NCBI GenBank assembly: GCA_913773715.1
Contig: CAJYHD010000120.1
Span: forward strand, 1-24,824
Origin: an uncultured Sphingobium sp.
GTDB lineage: Bacteria; Pseudomonadota; Alphaproteobacteria; Sphingomonadales; Sphingomonadaceae
Direction: 5' to 3'
DNA: 24,824 nt
Shown piece by piece: positions 14,873-21,105 of this stretch. The notes beneath the pieces were generated by a model that searched no databases, had not been told where the DNA came from, and saw only the letters and a program-made list of their open reading frames with translations. The position numbers were made by a program, and so were the translations under genes. Within the stretch, counting starts at the first letter, position 1, and each line of letters opens with the position of its first letter.

Positions 14873-15721
14873 TCAGGGACTCGCGTTTGCGACAGAGATG
14901 CCCAGCCGGTGGATGGCGTCGGCCAAGGGAGAATTGCCCGTTAGAACGGCCCTGGGGGCCTGTAGGGTGGCATCCGTGGGCGCAGGTGTGTTTTTGCCCA
15001 GCCGTTTCCATCGCATCTGACGGAGCTGGATAAAGCGCTGGTAGATCCGCTTCGCCATCGTCCGACGATGATTCAGGAAATATGCGTGGGAAGTCTGTTC
15101 CCGCTGCGGGCCGAAATGGCCGTCGCAGTCGGCCTTTTTCCGGCTGCGCCTGATCCGATCTATAAAGCCGTGGTGGCGCAGGCGGGCGAGTGAGCGCCAT
15201 ACGCCTTTCACGCAACAGATCGCCCTGGTCGCGATCTCTTCCCCTGAAGGAAACATCCGCCCCGTCTTTCCGCACATGAAGGACAGGATCGCTCGGAGCA
15301 CATTCACGTCGACGGGGCGCAAGCGTTGCTCTGCCTCGGAGAGCTCGGCGTCGATCGCCGCCAACTCCTGACGGACTACCGCCAGTCGGCCGACCGGGCG
15401 CTCGGACGGGGACATGCCCATCAGTCTATCGATCTCGGCCGCCAGTGCCCCCTGCCCCGCCTTCAGCGCGAACAGCTGCTTCCGGGGGAAGCGCTTGTAG
15501 TGGAGCGCGCTCAATTCCTGAGCGGTTTGGACCAGAGTCTCGACTGTCGCGATCCGCTCGGCCGTGGTGGCAAACCGATTGTGCTCCCACGGCTGCGCGT
15601 CGGGCGCGTTTTCGTCGATCGAATGGCGGTGAACAGGATCGCCGCCGCGAACCTTGCCCCCGAGCTTGGCCGCGAGGCCGGTGATGATCTTGGTAGTCCC
15701 GTGCGCTGATGCGTACGACAT
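14873..15721 (-). CDS. Winged-helix (HTH_36-like) protein, possible replication initiator
   Basis: The 282-aa product starts at MSYASAHGTTK, which has GGGGA 7 nt upstream; a GTG at 15754 is an alternative. Residues ~60-135 are helical with coiled-coil character. Residues ~136-195 form a helix-turn-helix (VNVLRAILSFM, then FPSGEEIATRAICCVKGVWRSLARLRHHGFIDRI) like the domain common in plasmid and phage replication proteins. The C-terminal ~85 residues are basic. The gene is transcribed toward the cos candidate, the position and direction of replication gene A in P2, but it has none of the HUH/tyrosine motifs of gpA. A regulatory role is possible. The DNA-binding call is firm; replication is an inference from place. 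Confidence 0.6.
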   Translation of the reverse strand: MSYASAHGTTKIITGLAAKLGGKVRGGDPVHRHSIDENAPDAQPWEHNRFATTAERIATVETLVQTAQELSALHYKRFPRKQLFALKAGQGALAAEIDRLMGMSPSERPVGRLAVVRQELAAIDAELSEAEQRLRPVDVNVLRAILSFMCGKTGRMFPSGEEIATRAICCVKGVWRSLARLRHHGFIDRIRRSRKKADCDGHFGPQREQTSHAYFLNHRRTMAKRIYQRFIQLRQMRWKRLGKNTPAPTDATLQAPRAVLTGNSPLADAIHRLGISVANASP

Positions 15722-15847
15722 TCGGCTTCCCCAACCGAAGTATTCAGGACGCACAAAAGGGCTGGCTGAATCGCATGCGACAGCCGCGCCCGCGTGTGCG
15801 TGATGAAGCCCCGCCGCCCGGCGGGATGGGGATGAACAGCCTAAAGC

Positions 15848-15867
15848 GCTCCGGTGAGACTCCGGTG
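15848..15867 (+). repeat. Candidate integrase arm site (P arm)
   Basis: GCTCCGGTGA is followed by GAC and TCCGGTG, so CTCCGGTG is repeated twice within 20 bp. It lies ~97 bp left of the att core. A near copy at 16070-16089 (GCTCCGGTGA, CAG, TCCGGTA) lies right of the core in the same orientation. Paired direct repeats flanking a core are what arm-type integrase sites look like. Binding is inferred. Confidence 0.4.
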
Positions 15868-15963
15868 TTGACCAAGAGGCTTCACTGATTTCGCTGGCTA
15901 AATTTGCGCCTGGCCCGGTTCGGAACGGTCAGCTATCGGCAGAAATCCGCGATATCTCTTGCG

Positions 15964-16008
15964 TTCGTAATGCGGGGGTCACAGGTTCGAGTCCTGTAAG
16001 CGGCACCA
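15964..16008 (+). other. attP-like core: 3' half of tRNA-Thr(CGT)
   Basis: These 45 bp read as a tRNA from the anticodon loop (TTCGTAA, anticodon CGT) through a T arm (ACAGG-TTCGAGT-CCTGT), the acceptor 3' strand AAGCGGC, the discriminator A and CCA. The 5' half (acceptor GCCGCTT, D arm) is absent upstream and the anticodon stem does not pair, so this is not a functional tRNA. Tyrosine integrases often use such 3' ends, and the integrase gene ends 28 bp away. The core lies between phage modules on both sides, as attP does in an unintegrated genome. Confidence 0.82.
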
Positions 16009-16035
16009 TCCCCAACCTATTGAAATTAGGCCATT

Positions 16036-17367
16036 TTATCCTCCCTTCTCGAAGGCGTAGGATTGTCCGGCTCCGGTGACAGTCCGGTACAGCGCACCGG
16101 GCTTCAGAGCGTCCAAATCAGAAATGATGCTCTCCAGCGCCGTCACCACGGTCGGAAATTCGCCAATCGCGTAGGTCTCGGTCTGACTGCCGGAGCGGTG
16201 ACCCATGAAACCTTCCAAGTCCCAGCGCTCCGCGCCGCGATTGCGGACGAGCGTCGCCAGGCTGTGCCGCAGGACGTAGGCTTTCCACTCTTTGGTCTCG
16301 GGCATCTTGAGATTGCGGAGCATCGAGTCCCAGGCGCGGTCGACGTCCTGGACGGCGCGGCCATAATAGTTGACCAGCCAGCCCCGGCCCTCGCGATCCT
16401 CGGGCGATAGCCCCTGATACCGGGCGAGCTCTTCGCGGAGCCAGCGGTCGAGCAGCGGCACGACGGGCAACAACGCGCGGTGTTTCTTGTTCTGCGCGCG
16501 GCCAGCGGGGTTGAGGTCGATCGTCGGCGATCCCGCCCACCACTGGCCGCGATCGGGCGCGACGTTGATGTCGACCACCGCGCCCGGCCGGGCAAGCGTG
16601 CAGATCGACGCGACCAGGAACGCATGGAGCGATTCCCGCTGGCGGTCGGGCTCGGCCGCGTAGGCCAGCATCTCGGCGATCTCCTCGATCCCAATCCGGG
16701 TGCGGCGCTTGCGCTGCACCTGGCTGGCGGGGATCGGCTTGTAGATCGGGCGCTTGTCGACGCGGGGCGGCTCGGCGTTGGCGGCGTGGTTGAGCACGGC
16801 GATTAGCTGCGCGATCGCCGCCTCGGTCGCGGCCGGGGAGCGCGGCCGGCTCCGGACGACCTGCTTGTTCTTGTTCTTCCAGACCACCGGTTCTTGCCGT
16901 GACCAGGCGCGGAAGGCGGTTACAAAGACCTTGCTGCAGGCGAGCTCGCACGTCGTCGCCAGGCCGAACCGGCCCTCGGCGCCACGCGCCTCTTCAGCGT
17001 CCAGAAAGGCCGTGACGTGATTCAGCCGCGACACGATCGTGTCGGCCGACACCTGGTTGCAGCCCCACTCCAGATTATAATCGGCGATCGCGTCGGTCAG
17101 CAGGTACGACTTCGCTTGGGACAGTGGTTGCCCGCACGTTTCGCAGAACGCAGCCGCCTCCCCACGATCGGCGAGATAGCGCTGGTCAAGCTTTTGCGTC
17201 GCTATCCGCTCATCTGCTGTACCCGTCGTCGCGCTGCGTTCACGCTTCGCGGCTGGATCGTACCAGAAGATGTAGAGGTTGGGGCTACGGAGGGTTCCGT
17301 CTGACTTCCTGTCGAAGTCGAGCCAGTATTTTCCTCGTTGATAGACCGGAGTCTCGCGTCGCGGCAT
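16036..17367 (-). CDS. int: Tyrosine-recombinase integrase
   Basis: This is a 443-aa protein. The N-terminus has an arm-binding-like GKYWLDFDRK...NLYIFWYD region and a CETCGQPL pair of cysteines near residue 75. A core-binding region (residues ~95-200) follows. The catalytic part shows Arg in LARPGAVVDIN (~258), YVLRHSLATLVR (~363-374), GHRSGSQTETYA with His (~389) and the nucleophile Tyr (~397). The first His of the HXXR box is Tyr here, an accepted variation. The gene ends beside the tRNA-Thr-derived core, so site-specific integration at a tRNA-Thr gene is expected. It is the last gene of the early operon and overlaps the preceding ORF by 166 nt. Expression only after lytic-type early transcription would be unusual and is worth noting. 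Confidence 0.94.
   Translation of the reverse strand: MPRRETPVYQRGKYWLDFDRKSDGTLRSPNLYIFWYDPAAKRERSATTGTADERIATQKLDQRYLADRGEAAAFCETCGQPLSQAKSYLLTDAIADYNLEWGCNQVSADTIVSRLNHVTAFLDAEEARGAEGRFGLATTCELACSKVFVTAFRAWSRQEPVVWKNKNKQVVRSRPRSPAATEAAIAQLIAVLNHAANAEPPRVDKRPIYKPIPASQVQRKRRTRIGIEEIAEMLAYAAEPDRQRESLHAFLVASICTLARPGAVVDINVAPDRGQWWAGSPTIDLNPAGRAQNKKHRALLPVVPLLDRWLREELARYQGLSPEDREGRGWLVNYYGRAVQDVDRAWDSMLRNLKMPETKEWKAYVLRHSLATLVRNRGAERWDLEGFMGHRSGSQTETYAIGEFPTVVTALESIISDLDALKPGALYRTVTGAGQSYAFEKGG
16070..16089 (+). repeat. Candidate integrase arm site (P' arm), inside int 3' end
   Basis: GCTCCGGTGA-CAG-TCCGGTA matches the element at 15848-15867 at most positions and in the same orientation, 62 bp right of the att core. 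It lies within the last codons of int, so coding constraint alone could explain one copy but not the match to a non-coding one. Confidence 0.4.
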
Positions 17368-17531
17368 GCTGCCTGTTCTTTCAAAAATTCATTCTTGGCG
17401 CGGTGTGTGATCTCGAACAGACCGAGTTTCGCGAGGATATCTAGATCGGGGGCTTCCAATCGGATGCCACGCCCGATTTCGACGGCACGCGCTAATCGCG
17501 CATCCAATCGCACAACATTAGGCATGTTCAT
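17202..17531 (-). CDS. Unknown 109-aa protein overlapping int
   Basis: From the ATG at 17531, residues 1-65 look protein-like (NVVRLDARLARAVEIGRG, then LEAPDLDILAKLGLFEITHRAKNEFL). The last ~45 residues are Ser/Thr-rich and lie in another frame over the int start. The start overlaps the 26-aa micro-ORF by 4 nt. Its place just before int suggests an excisionase or recombination directionality factor, but I see no clear MerR/AlpA-type helix-turn-helix. Function unassigned. Confidence 0.5.
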   Translation of the reverse strand: MNMPNVVRLDARLARAVEIGRGIRLEAPDLDILAKLGLFEITHRAKNEFLKEQAACRDARLRSINEENTGSTSTGSQTEPSVAPTSTSSGTIQPRSVNAARRRVQQMSG

Positions 17532-17608
17532 GGCTGCAACCCCACATCTTGAAAGGCATCGAACGCGATACCGTTCGTGCTTTCGAGTATGAAATAGAAG
17601 GCGATCAT
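17528..17608 (-). CDS. 26-aa micro-ORF bridged by two ATGA overlaps
   Basis: MIAFYFILESTNGIAFDAFQ and six further residues are encoded. Its ATG overlaps the stop of the 82-aa gene (ATGA at 17605-17608) and its TGA overlaps the next ATG (ATGA at 17528-17531). Two exact 4-nt junctions suggest it is translated, if only to carry ribosomes to the next gene. Without it there would be a 73-nt gap in an otherwise continuous coding chain. Confidence 0.5.
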   Translation of the reverse strand: MIAFYFILESTNGIAFDAFQDVGLQP

Positions 17609-17853
17609 CGGCAGGCCCGCGCGATCGCGTCTTCTATATCGGTCTGGCGATCGTCTTCGGTCGCTGCACCATAGACGTAGGAAAGGGTGACATCGCACCA
17701 GGTCTGATGCCTGGTCGCGTCATAATGCCGCGCCGCCACGCCCTGAGCATGAGGGCCGACCCAGAGTGCAGTCGGCCCATTGCAGGTAAAGCAGCCGCCC
17801 TGAAGCGAGCGCACGACCTGGCGTGGCCGCTTGGGCTGGTCGGTAGAGCTCAC
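17605..17853 (-). CDS. Small Cys/His-containing protein
   Basis: The 82-aa product uses a GTG start that overlaps the preceding stop as GTGA (17850-17853). CFTCNG is followed by GPHAQGVAARHYDATRHQTWCD, a spacing of Cys and His residues that could bind a metal. The C-terminus is acidic and helical (DDRQTDIEDAIARAC). It belongs to the block of small early genes between gapR and int. I do not recognise the family. Confidence 0.62.
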   Translation of the reverse strand: MSSTDQPKRPRQVVRSLQGGCFTCNGPTALWVGPHAQGVAARHYDATRHQTWCDVTLSYVYGAATEDDRQTDIEDAIARACR

Positions 17854-18425
17854 GCCGTTACGCCCTTGCCCCCGGCCGATCGGGCGAAAGCCTCCCGCAC
17901 GATCGCGGCGATCCACTCCTTGCCATTCTCATCAAGGCTGTCCCATTCGACGGCGGCATAGGCCGAGCGAATGACCGCATGGCTGTCGGCAATGTCCTCG
18001 GCGATCGCCATGAATGAATGCAACGGGGCGGCACGGATCGCGACGGCGCGCGGCGCTCCGTCATCAACGGCGCGGGCATTTGCCTGCCAGCTGCCGTGGA
18101 AGCGAAGACAGCGCGCGGCCGCCTCGATCAGCGCGCCAAGATGCCAGCGCCAGACCAAGACGGTTTGATCGGGCACTTCCTTTTGTTGGCGCTCATAGCC
18201 TTCGCGACAGATCGCAAGGGATGCCTCTAGACGGGCGGGCGGGCGGGGGCCTTGCAGAGGATCAGGGCCGATATCCGGCCAGCTTTGCGGATCACCCCCA
18301 GCGGCACGCGCCTCGGCGATCAGCTGGGCCAGGCTGTCGCGGACAGCCGCCGGTGCAAAGGCGTCGCCATGCGACATCAGCCATTGCCCGGCCGCCTCCA
18401 TATCCTGATGCGTCGGGGTCGCCAT
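17850..18425 (-). CDS. Hypothetical early protein, 191 aa
   Basis: The start ATG overlaps the gapR stop by one base (TGATG), and the 3' end overlaps the next gene by 4 nt. The sequence is helical and mildly acidic, with Trp-containing segments (QSWPDIGPDPLQGP, VLVWRWHLGALIEAAARCL, AAVEWDSLDENGKEWIAAIV). No membrane segment or catalytic motif is visible. Position in the early operon suggests host takeover or replication support, with no direct evidence. Confidence 0.68.
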   Translation of the reverse strand: MATPTHQDMEAAGQWLMSHGDAFAPAAVRDSLAQLIAEARAAGGDPQSWPDIGPDPLQGPRPPARLEASLAICREGYERQQKEVPDQTVLVWRWHLGALIEAAARCLRFHGSWQANARAVDDGAPRAVAIRAAPLHSFMAIAEDIADSHAVIRSAYAAVEWDSLDENGKEWIAAIVREAFARSAGGKGVTA

Positions 18426-18691
18426 CAAATCATCCCCAACGCCTTCATGTACACATGGAGGATCGCCTCTTCCTCCTGGTACTCCTCACGCCGCTTCTTG
18501 CGGATCGCCATGATCTTCTTGATCGATTTCGGGTCGTAGCCGCGTGCCTTGGCCTCTGCGAACACGTCCTTGATGTCGTCGCTGATGCCCTTCTTCTCGT
18601 CCTCGAGCCGCTCGGCGCGCTCGATCAGCAGGCGCAGTTCGTCAGCGGTGACGTTGCCCTCGCCATCGATGCCGGTTTGATTATCAGCCAC
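18425..18691 (-). CDS. gapR: GapR-family DNA-binding protein (DUF2312)
   Basis: An 88-aa product is predicted from the GTG at 18691, with GGAG 7 nt upstream; a TTG at 18697 is too close to that site. [50 protein letters not shown] and [14 protein letters not shown] follow the DUF2312/GapR family from end to end. Host GapR proteins of Alphaproteobacteria encircle overtwisted DNA ahead of polymerases and help topoisomerases. A phage copy in the early operon may serve phage replication or transcription, or compete with host GapR. It is a full-length homologue with no obvious damage. Confidence 0.92.
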   Translation of the reverse strand: MADNQTGIDGEGNVTADELRLLIERAERLEDEKKGISDDIKDVFAEAKARGYDPKSIKKIMAIRKKRREEYQEEEAILHVYMKALGMI

Positions 18692-19232
18692 GGGCAATCT
18701 CCAGAAGGATGCGGTCGGAAGCCTGTTGGACGCGATCGCGCACGATCGCCTCGCAGCCCATGACCAAGGCCGGGATATCGGCGACGGTCGTGGCGCTGCG
18801 GGTGATGATCCGCGCCTGGTTGATCAGCAGCGCCCGCAGCGTGGCTGCAGCGAGCAGCTGCGCGCCTGCCTTGTCGGACAACCAGCTGTCGATTAGCGCC
18901 TCGATGGGGCGGCTGATGTTCTGGGTCAGCCGGTCCAGCTCGGCCATGTCCACACCCACGAACAGACGCCGCTCCGCGTCGGTCACCGGGGCCAGGCTGT
19001 CCACACGTTCCTCAACCGTGGCCAGCATGTCACCAAACGTCTTCCAGTCCGCCGCCTCGGTGCCGGCGATCTTGATCTTGAAATCGACTGCGGCGGTCGC
19101 CGCCAATACGAGCAGATCGGTGACCATGAAGCCCAGGTCGCAGAAGAAATCGGCATCGTCGGTGATGTCGGCCGCATCGATCAGTGCGCGGGCGGCAACG
19201 AGCCCGGCCAGCGTTTCGCGAACCGTGCTCAC
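18684..19232 (-). CDS. Hypothetical early protein, 182 aa
   Basis: The start is GTG at 19232, overlapping the preceding stop as GTGA; the 3' end overlaps gapR by 8 nt. It is helical and mostly hydrophilic, with [21 protein letters not shown] near residue 30, [20 protein letters not shown] and a long helix to the C-terminus. It has no membrane helix long enough to be certain. The family was not recognised; it may be a nucleoid or replication accessory protein given its neighbour gapR. Confidence 0.68.
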   Translation of the reverse strand: MSTVRETLAGLVAARALIDAADITDDADFFCDLGFMVTDLLVLAATAAVDFKIKIAGTEAADWKTFGDMLATVEERVDSLAPVTDAERRLFVGVDMAELDRLTQNISRPIEALIDSWLSDKAGAQLLAAATLRALLINQARIITRSATTVADIPALVMGCEAIVRDRVQQASDRILLEIARG

Positions 19233-19489
19233 GACCGCACCCCCACCATGTCGGCCAGCAGCGCGACCATACCGGCCGGGTCGATAACCAGCGCGATCGC
19301 GGTGGCGACCAGGAAGCCGGCGATCGTCAGCAACGCCATCGCCTGCGCATCCAGCCGGTCGGGCTGGCATTCACGACATTCGCAGTCCTGGGCGTGGACC
19401 AGGGTGTGGCTGAACCTCGTGGTGGGGGCCTGATGATCGTCGATGAAAACAAGGATCGGCTCGGCCGCGATCGGTGCGGGGCGGTTCAC
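19229..19489 (-). CDS. Small protein with Cys cluster and membrane segment
   Basis: Its 86-aa product starts from GTG at 19489 (GTGA overlap with the 57-aa gene). The N-terminal half includes HAQDCECRECQPD, a tight CXCXXC cluster. Residues ~52-72 (AMALLTIAGFLVATAIALVI) form one membrane helix, followed by a short hydrophobic tail. It might be a membrane-bound metal or redox protein. With the preceding small membrane gene it makes a pair in the early operon. Confidence 0.62.
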   Translation of the reverse strand: MNRPAPIAAEPILVFIDDHQAPTTRFSHTLVHAQDCECRECQPDRLDAQAMALLTIAGFLVATAIALVIDPAGMVALLADMVGVRS

Positions 19490-19659
19490 TTCTTTTTCTC
19501 CTCGATGGCGGCGCGGAGATTCTCGACGGTCCAAAGGAGCAACCACAGAGCCGCCGCCAGGACGGCGACGCCGATGCGCGCATGATCGAAGACCGCCGCG
19601 AAGACGGCGACGCCGATCAGGGGCGCGATGCTGATGGACACACGGAGAGCGCGGCTCAT
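19486..19659 (-). CDS. 57-aa small membrane protein
   Basis: MSRALRVSISIAPLIGVAVF opens a protein with two hydrophobic stretches (residues ~8-24 and ~29-44) and a charged end (NLRAAIEEKKK). The stop overlaps the next gene's GTG by 4 nt. Upstream, a 12-codon frame from 19694 (MITAPAHERAAR) ends in an ATGA overlap with this start and may be a coupling leader. Topology suggests a hairpin in the inner membrane; function is unknown. Confidence 0.6.
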   Translation of the reverse strand: MSRALRVSISIAPLIGVAVFAAVFDHARIGVAVLAAALWLLLWTVENLRAAIEEKKK

Positions 19660-19711
19660 CGGGCGGCTCGTTCATGGGCAGGGGCTGTGATCATCGGGTT
19701 TCTCGGCACGC

Positions 19712-19728
19712 AAAAAGCCGTTCCCGGC
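19712..19728 (-). terminator. Short hairpin plus T5 after ogr
   Basis: On the minus strand GCCG-GGAA-CGGC is followed by TTTTT. The stem is only 4 bp but is capped by a GNRA-type tetraloop. It lies ~50 nt after the ogr stop and could separate the regulatory genes (cro to ogr) from the distal early genes, probably with partial read-through. Confidence 0.35.
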
Positions 19729-19777
19729 CGCAGGGGTGGCGGCGGGACGGCGATGACGGAAAGGGAAAGAGCGGTTG

Positions 19778-20113
19778 TTAGACGGTCGCTTCGTCGGCCG
19801 GGCTGTCTTCGTTCGCGGCGGGCGGCGGCACCTCCGGGCCGCGACGACGCGAAGGATGCGAATCATTGTCCGCGCGATGCCGCGCCGGGGCCATGCGAAG
19901 ATGGCAGGCCGGGTTCGGCTTCGCGCTGGGGGACAGGCCGTGCGTGATCGTCAGGTCGGCGGCAAAGGTGAAGCCGCATTCCAGATCGAGGCACAGGAGA
20001 TACAGCTGGCGATAGGTCGTACTGACCGTCCGGCTGGTCCGAATGCGCGTCTCGCTGCCGCAATGCGGGCAGGCCAGGCGCATCCGCTGGTCTTTCTTCG
20101 CTACGTCGCTCAT
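19778..20113 (-). CDS. ogr: Ogr/Delta-family late gene activator
   Basis: This is a 111-aa protein. C15-X2-C18-X22-C41-X4-C46 reproduces exactly the zinc ligand spacing of P2 Ogr and P4 Delta. IRTSRTVSTTYRQLY between the pairs also fits the family, with its RTS-Y pattern. These proteins bind a dyad upstream of late promoters and contact host RNA polymerase alpha. P2 Ogr is ~72 aa; here ~40 extra Pro/Arg-rich residues follow. Unlike P2, where ogr lies near the late tail genes, it is fifth in the early operon and overlaps the CII-like gene by 4 nt (ATGA). Its inferred targets are the palindromes at 3560, 10335 and 13309. Confidence 0.93.
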   Translation of the reverse strand: MSDVAKKDQRMRLACPHCGSETRIRTSRTVSTTYRQLYLLCLDLECGFTFAADLTITHGLSPSAKPNPACHLRMAPARHRADNDSHPSRRRGPEVPPPAANEDSPADEATV

Positions 20114-20604
20114 GAAGAGCCCCTGTTCACGTCGACCACCTGATCGAGCCCCGCGCTCTTCTTGAGAGCGGCCAACGTGTCCATAGTGGCCTCAAGCGAT
20201 TCCTGCGTTTCGCGGATGGCCGTCCGCAAATCGCCGGGTGTCGCACCGGGCTGATGACAGAGAATCTGGGCGATCGTCGCTTCGGCACTTTCCTTGATGT
20301 GCTTGCCGGTGAGCGATGCGAGCTCGGCCTGGTCGGCGAACGCCATGCGGCGCGCGCAATCGACCTTCAAATCATAGACCGACTTGATCGGCGCGCCGAT
20401 CCCGCCCGCGCGCATATACGCGATGTCGAGCTTGATCGCGCAGTCCATGGGGATCGAGTCACCCATGTTGGCATTGCCCCAGGCGTACACGGTCGCGGGC
20501 GCGCGGTTGCAGATCTCGGCCATCTCGGCCCAGCTGCCCTCCAGCTGCCCGGCGATACGCGCCAGCGCGGCCTCGATCGTCATGGGAGGCTTGATGGCGG
20601 TCAT
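20110..20604 (-). CDS. Phage regulatory protein, CII/CP76-like HTH
   Basis: A 164-aa product starts at MTAIKPPMTIEAAL; the ATG overlaps the preceding stop (ATGA). ALARIAGQLEGSWAEMAEIC, NRAPATVYAWGNANMGDS and IPMDCAIKLDIAYMRAGG form an N-terminal helix-turn-helix region. The C-terminal half is helical (SAEATIAQILCH, IRETQESLEATMDTLAALKKS). The pattern and size are like the phage CII (CP76) regulators of P2-type and 186-type phages, which tip the early decision toward lysogeny. Family assignment is moderate. Confidence 0.65.
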   Translation of the reverse strand: MTAIKPPMTIEAALARIAGQLEGSWAEMAEICNRAPATVYAWGNANMGDSIPMDCAIKLDIAYMRAGGIGAPIKSVYDLKVDCARRMAFADQAELASLTGKHIKESAEATIAQILCHQPGATPGDLRTAIRETQESLEATMDTLAALKKSAGLDQVVDVNRGSS

Positions 20605-20840
20605 TCGCCATCGACCCGGAACCAGACCGTTCCCATGATCGGATCGAAGACGGGCGGGGAATCAATCGGAAATGCGTCGGCCCATTTGCTGCGCAACGCC
20701 GCCATGATTTCATCATGCCGAGCATCTAGCGGCAGCATGACGGTGCCGAAGACGAATGCCTTCTTGTTCGGATAGTGGCCAATGGCGCTCCAGCTGCGCA
20801 GGGCGCGGGTGTCTTGGGCGACAACCTGCTGATCGGTCAT
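20601..20840 (-). CDS. Small hypothetical early protein, 79 aa
   Basis: MTDQQVVAQDTRALRSWSAI opens a compact, likely globular protein that ends DPIMGTVWFRVDGE. The true start is the ATG at 20840; upstream codons are out-of-frame sequence. It overlaps the CII-like gene by 4 nt and the preceding 88-aa ORF by 4 nt. It is the first gene past the cro-distal hairpin on the early transcript. Family not recognised. Confidence 0.68.
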   Translation of the reverse strand: MTDQQVVAQDTRALRSWSAIGHYPNKKAFVFGTVMLPLDARHDEIMAALRSKWADAFPIDSPPVFDPIMGTVWFRVDGE

Positions 20841-21103
20841 GCGCGGACCTCGAAACGGGTGGCAGACGGGGCGCGCCGGGCGCCCGGCCAGGCTGCACAC
20901 TGGCGCGGGGCGGCCTGCCAGCGCCCCAGCTCGTGGGCCAGAAAAGTGGGTGCCGATTCTGGGAGACAATCGGCACCCACCCAGGCACTCGGAAAACGCA
21001 GACAGGGCTTGCGCGGGCGGAGGACGGCCAAACCGCCACGCGCTTCCCGGCCGGTCTGCGAGCGGCCGGAAGGGGGAAACAGGTTGAATGACGCGTGCTT
21101 CAT
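20837..21103 (-). CDS. Possible 88-aa ORF spanning the cro-distal terminator
   Basis: The ATG lies 2 nt after the cro-like stop and the TGA overlaps the next ATG (ATGA), the exact spacing of real genes in this operon. The sequence (MKHASFNLFPPSGRSQTG, then CLRFPSAWVGADCLPESAPT) is Pro/Arg/Cys-rich with no clear domain. Its codons encode a perfect 13-bp hairpin followed by TTTT. It may be a translated leader whose translation melts the terminator, or chance. Confidence 0.38.
   Translation of the reverse strand: MKHASFNLFPPSGRSQTGREARGGLAVLRPRKPCLRFPSAWVGADCLPESAPTFLAHELGRWQAAPRQCAAWPGARRAPSATRFEVRA
20942..20980 (-). terminator. Intrinsic terminator downstream of cro (tR1-like)
   Basis: GTGGGTGCCGATT (20968-20980 read on the minus strand) pairs perfectly over 13 bp with AATCGGCACCCAC (20958-20946) around a 9-nt loop, and the minus strand continues TTTTC. 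It lies between the cro-like gene and the delayed early genes, where lambda has tR1. It would reduce CII-like, Ogr and distal expression unless read through. Confidence 0.72.
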
Positions 21104-21105
21104 AA

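Noticed and set aside
15964..16008. Functional tRNA gene
   Set aside because: Only the 3' half is present; the acceptor 5' strand and D arm are absent and the anticodon stem does not pair. It is treated as an attachment core.
16118..16951. 277-aa minus-strand frame inside int
   Set aside because: It is an out-of-frame shadow of the integrase, Arg/Gly/Ala-rich with no start signal.
19656..19694. 12-aa ORF before the 57-aa membrane gene as a separate gene
   Set aside because: The ATGA junction is suggestive but 12 codons is too short to support as a feature; it is mentioned with its neighbour instead.
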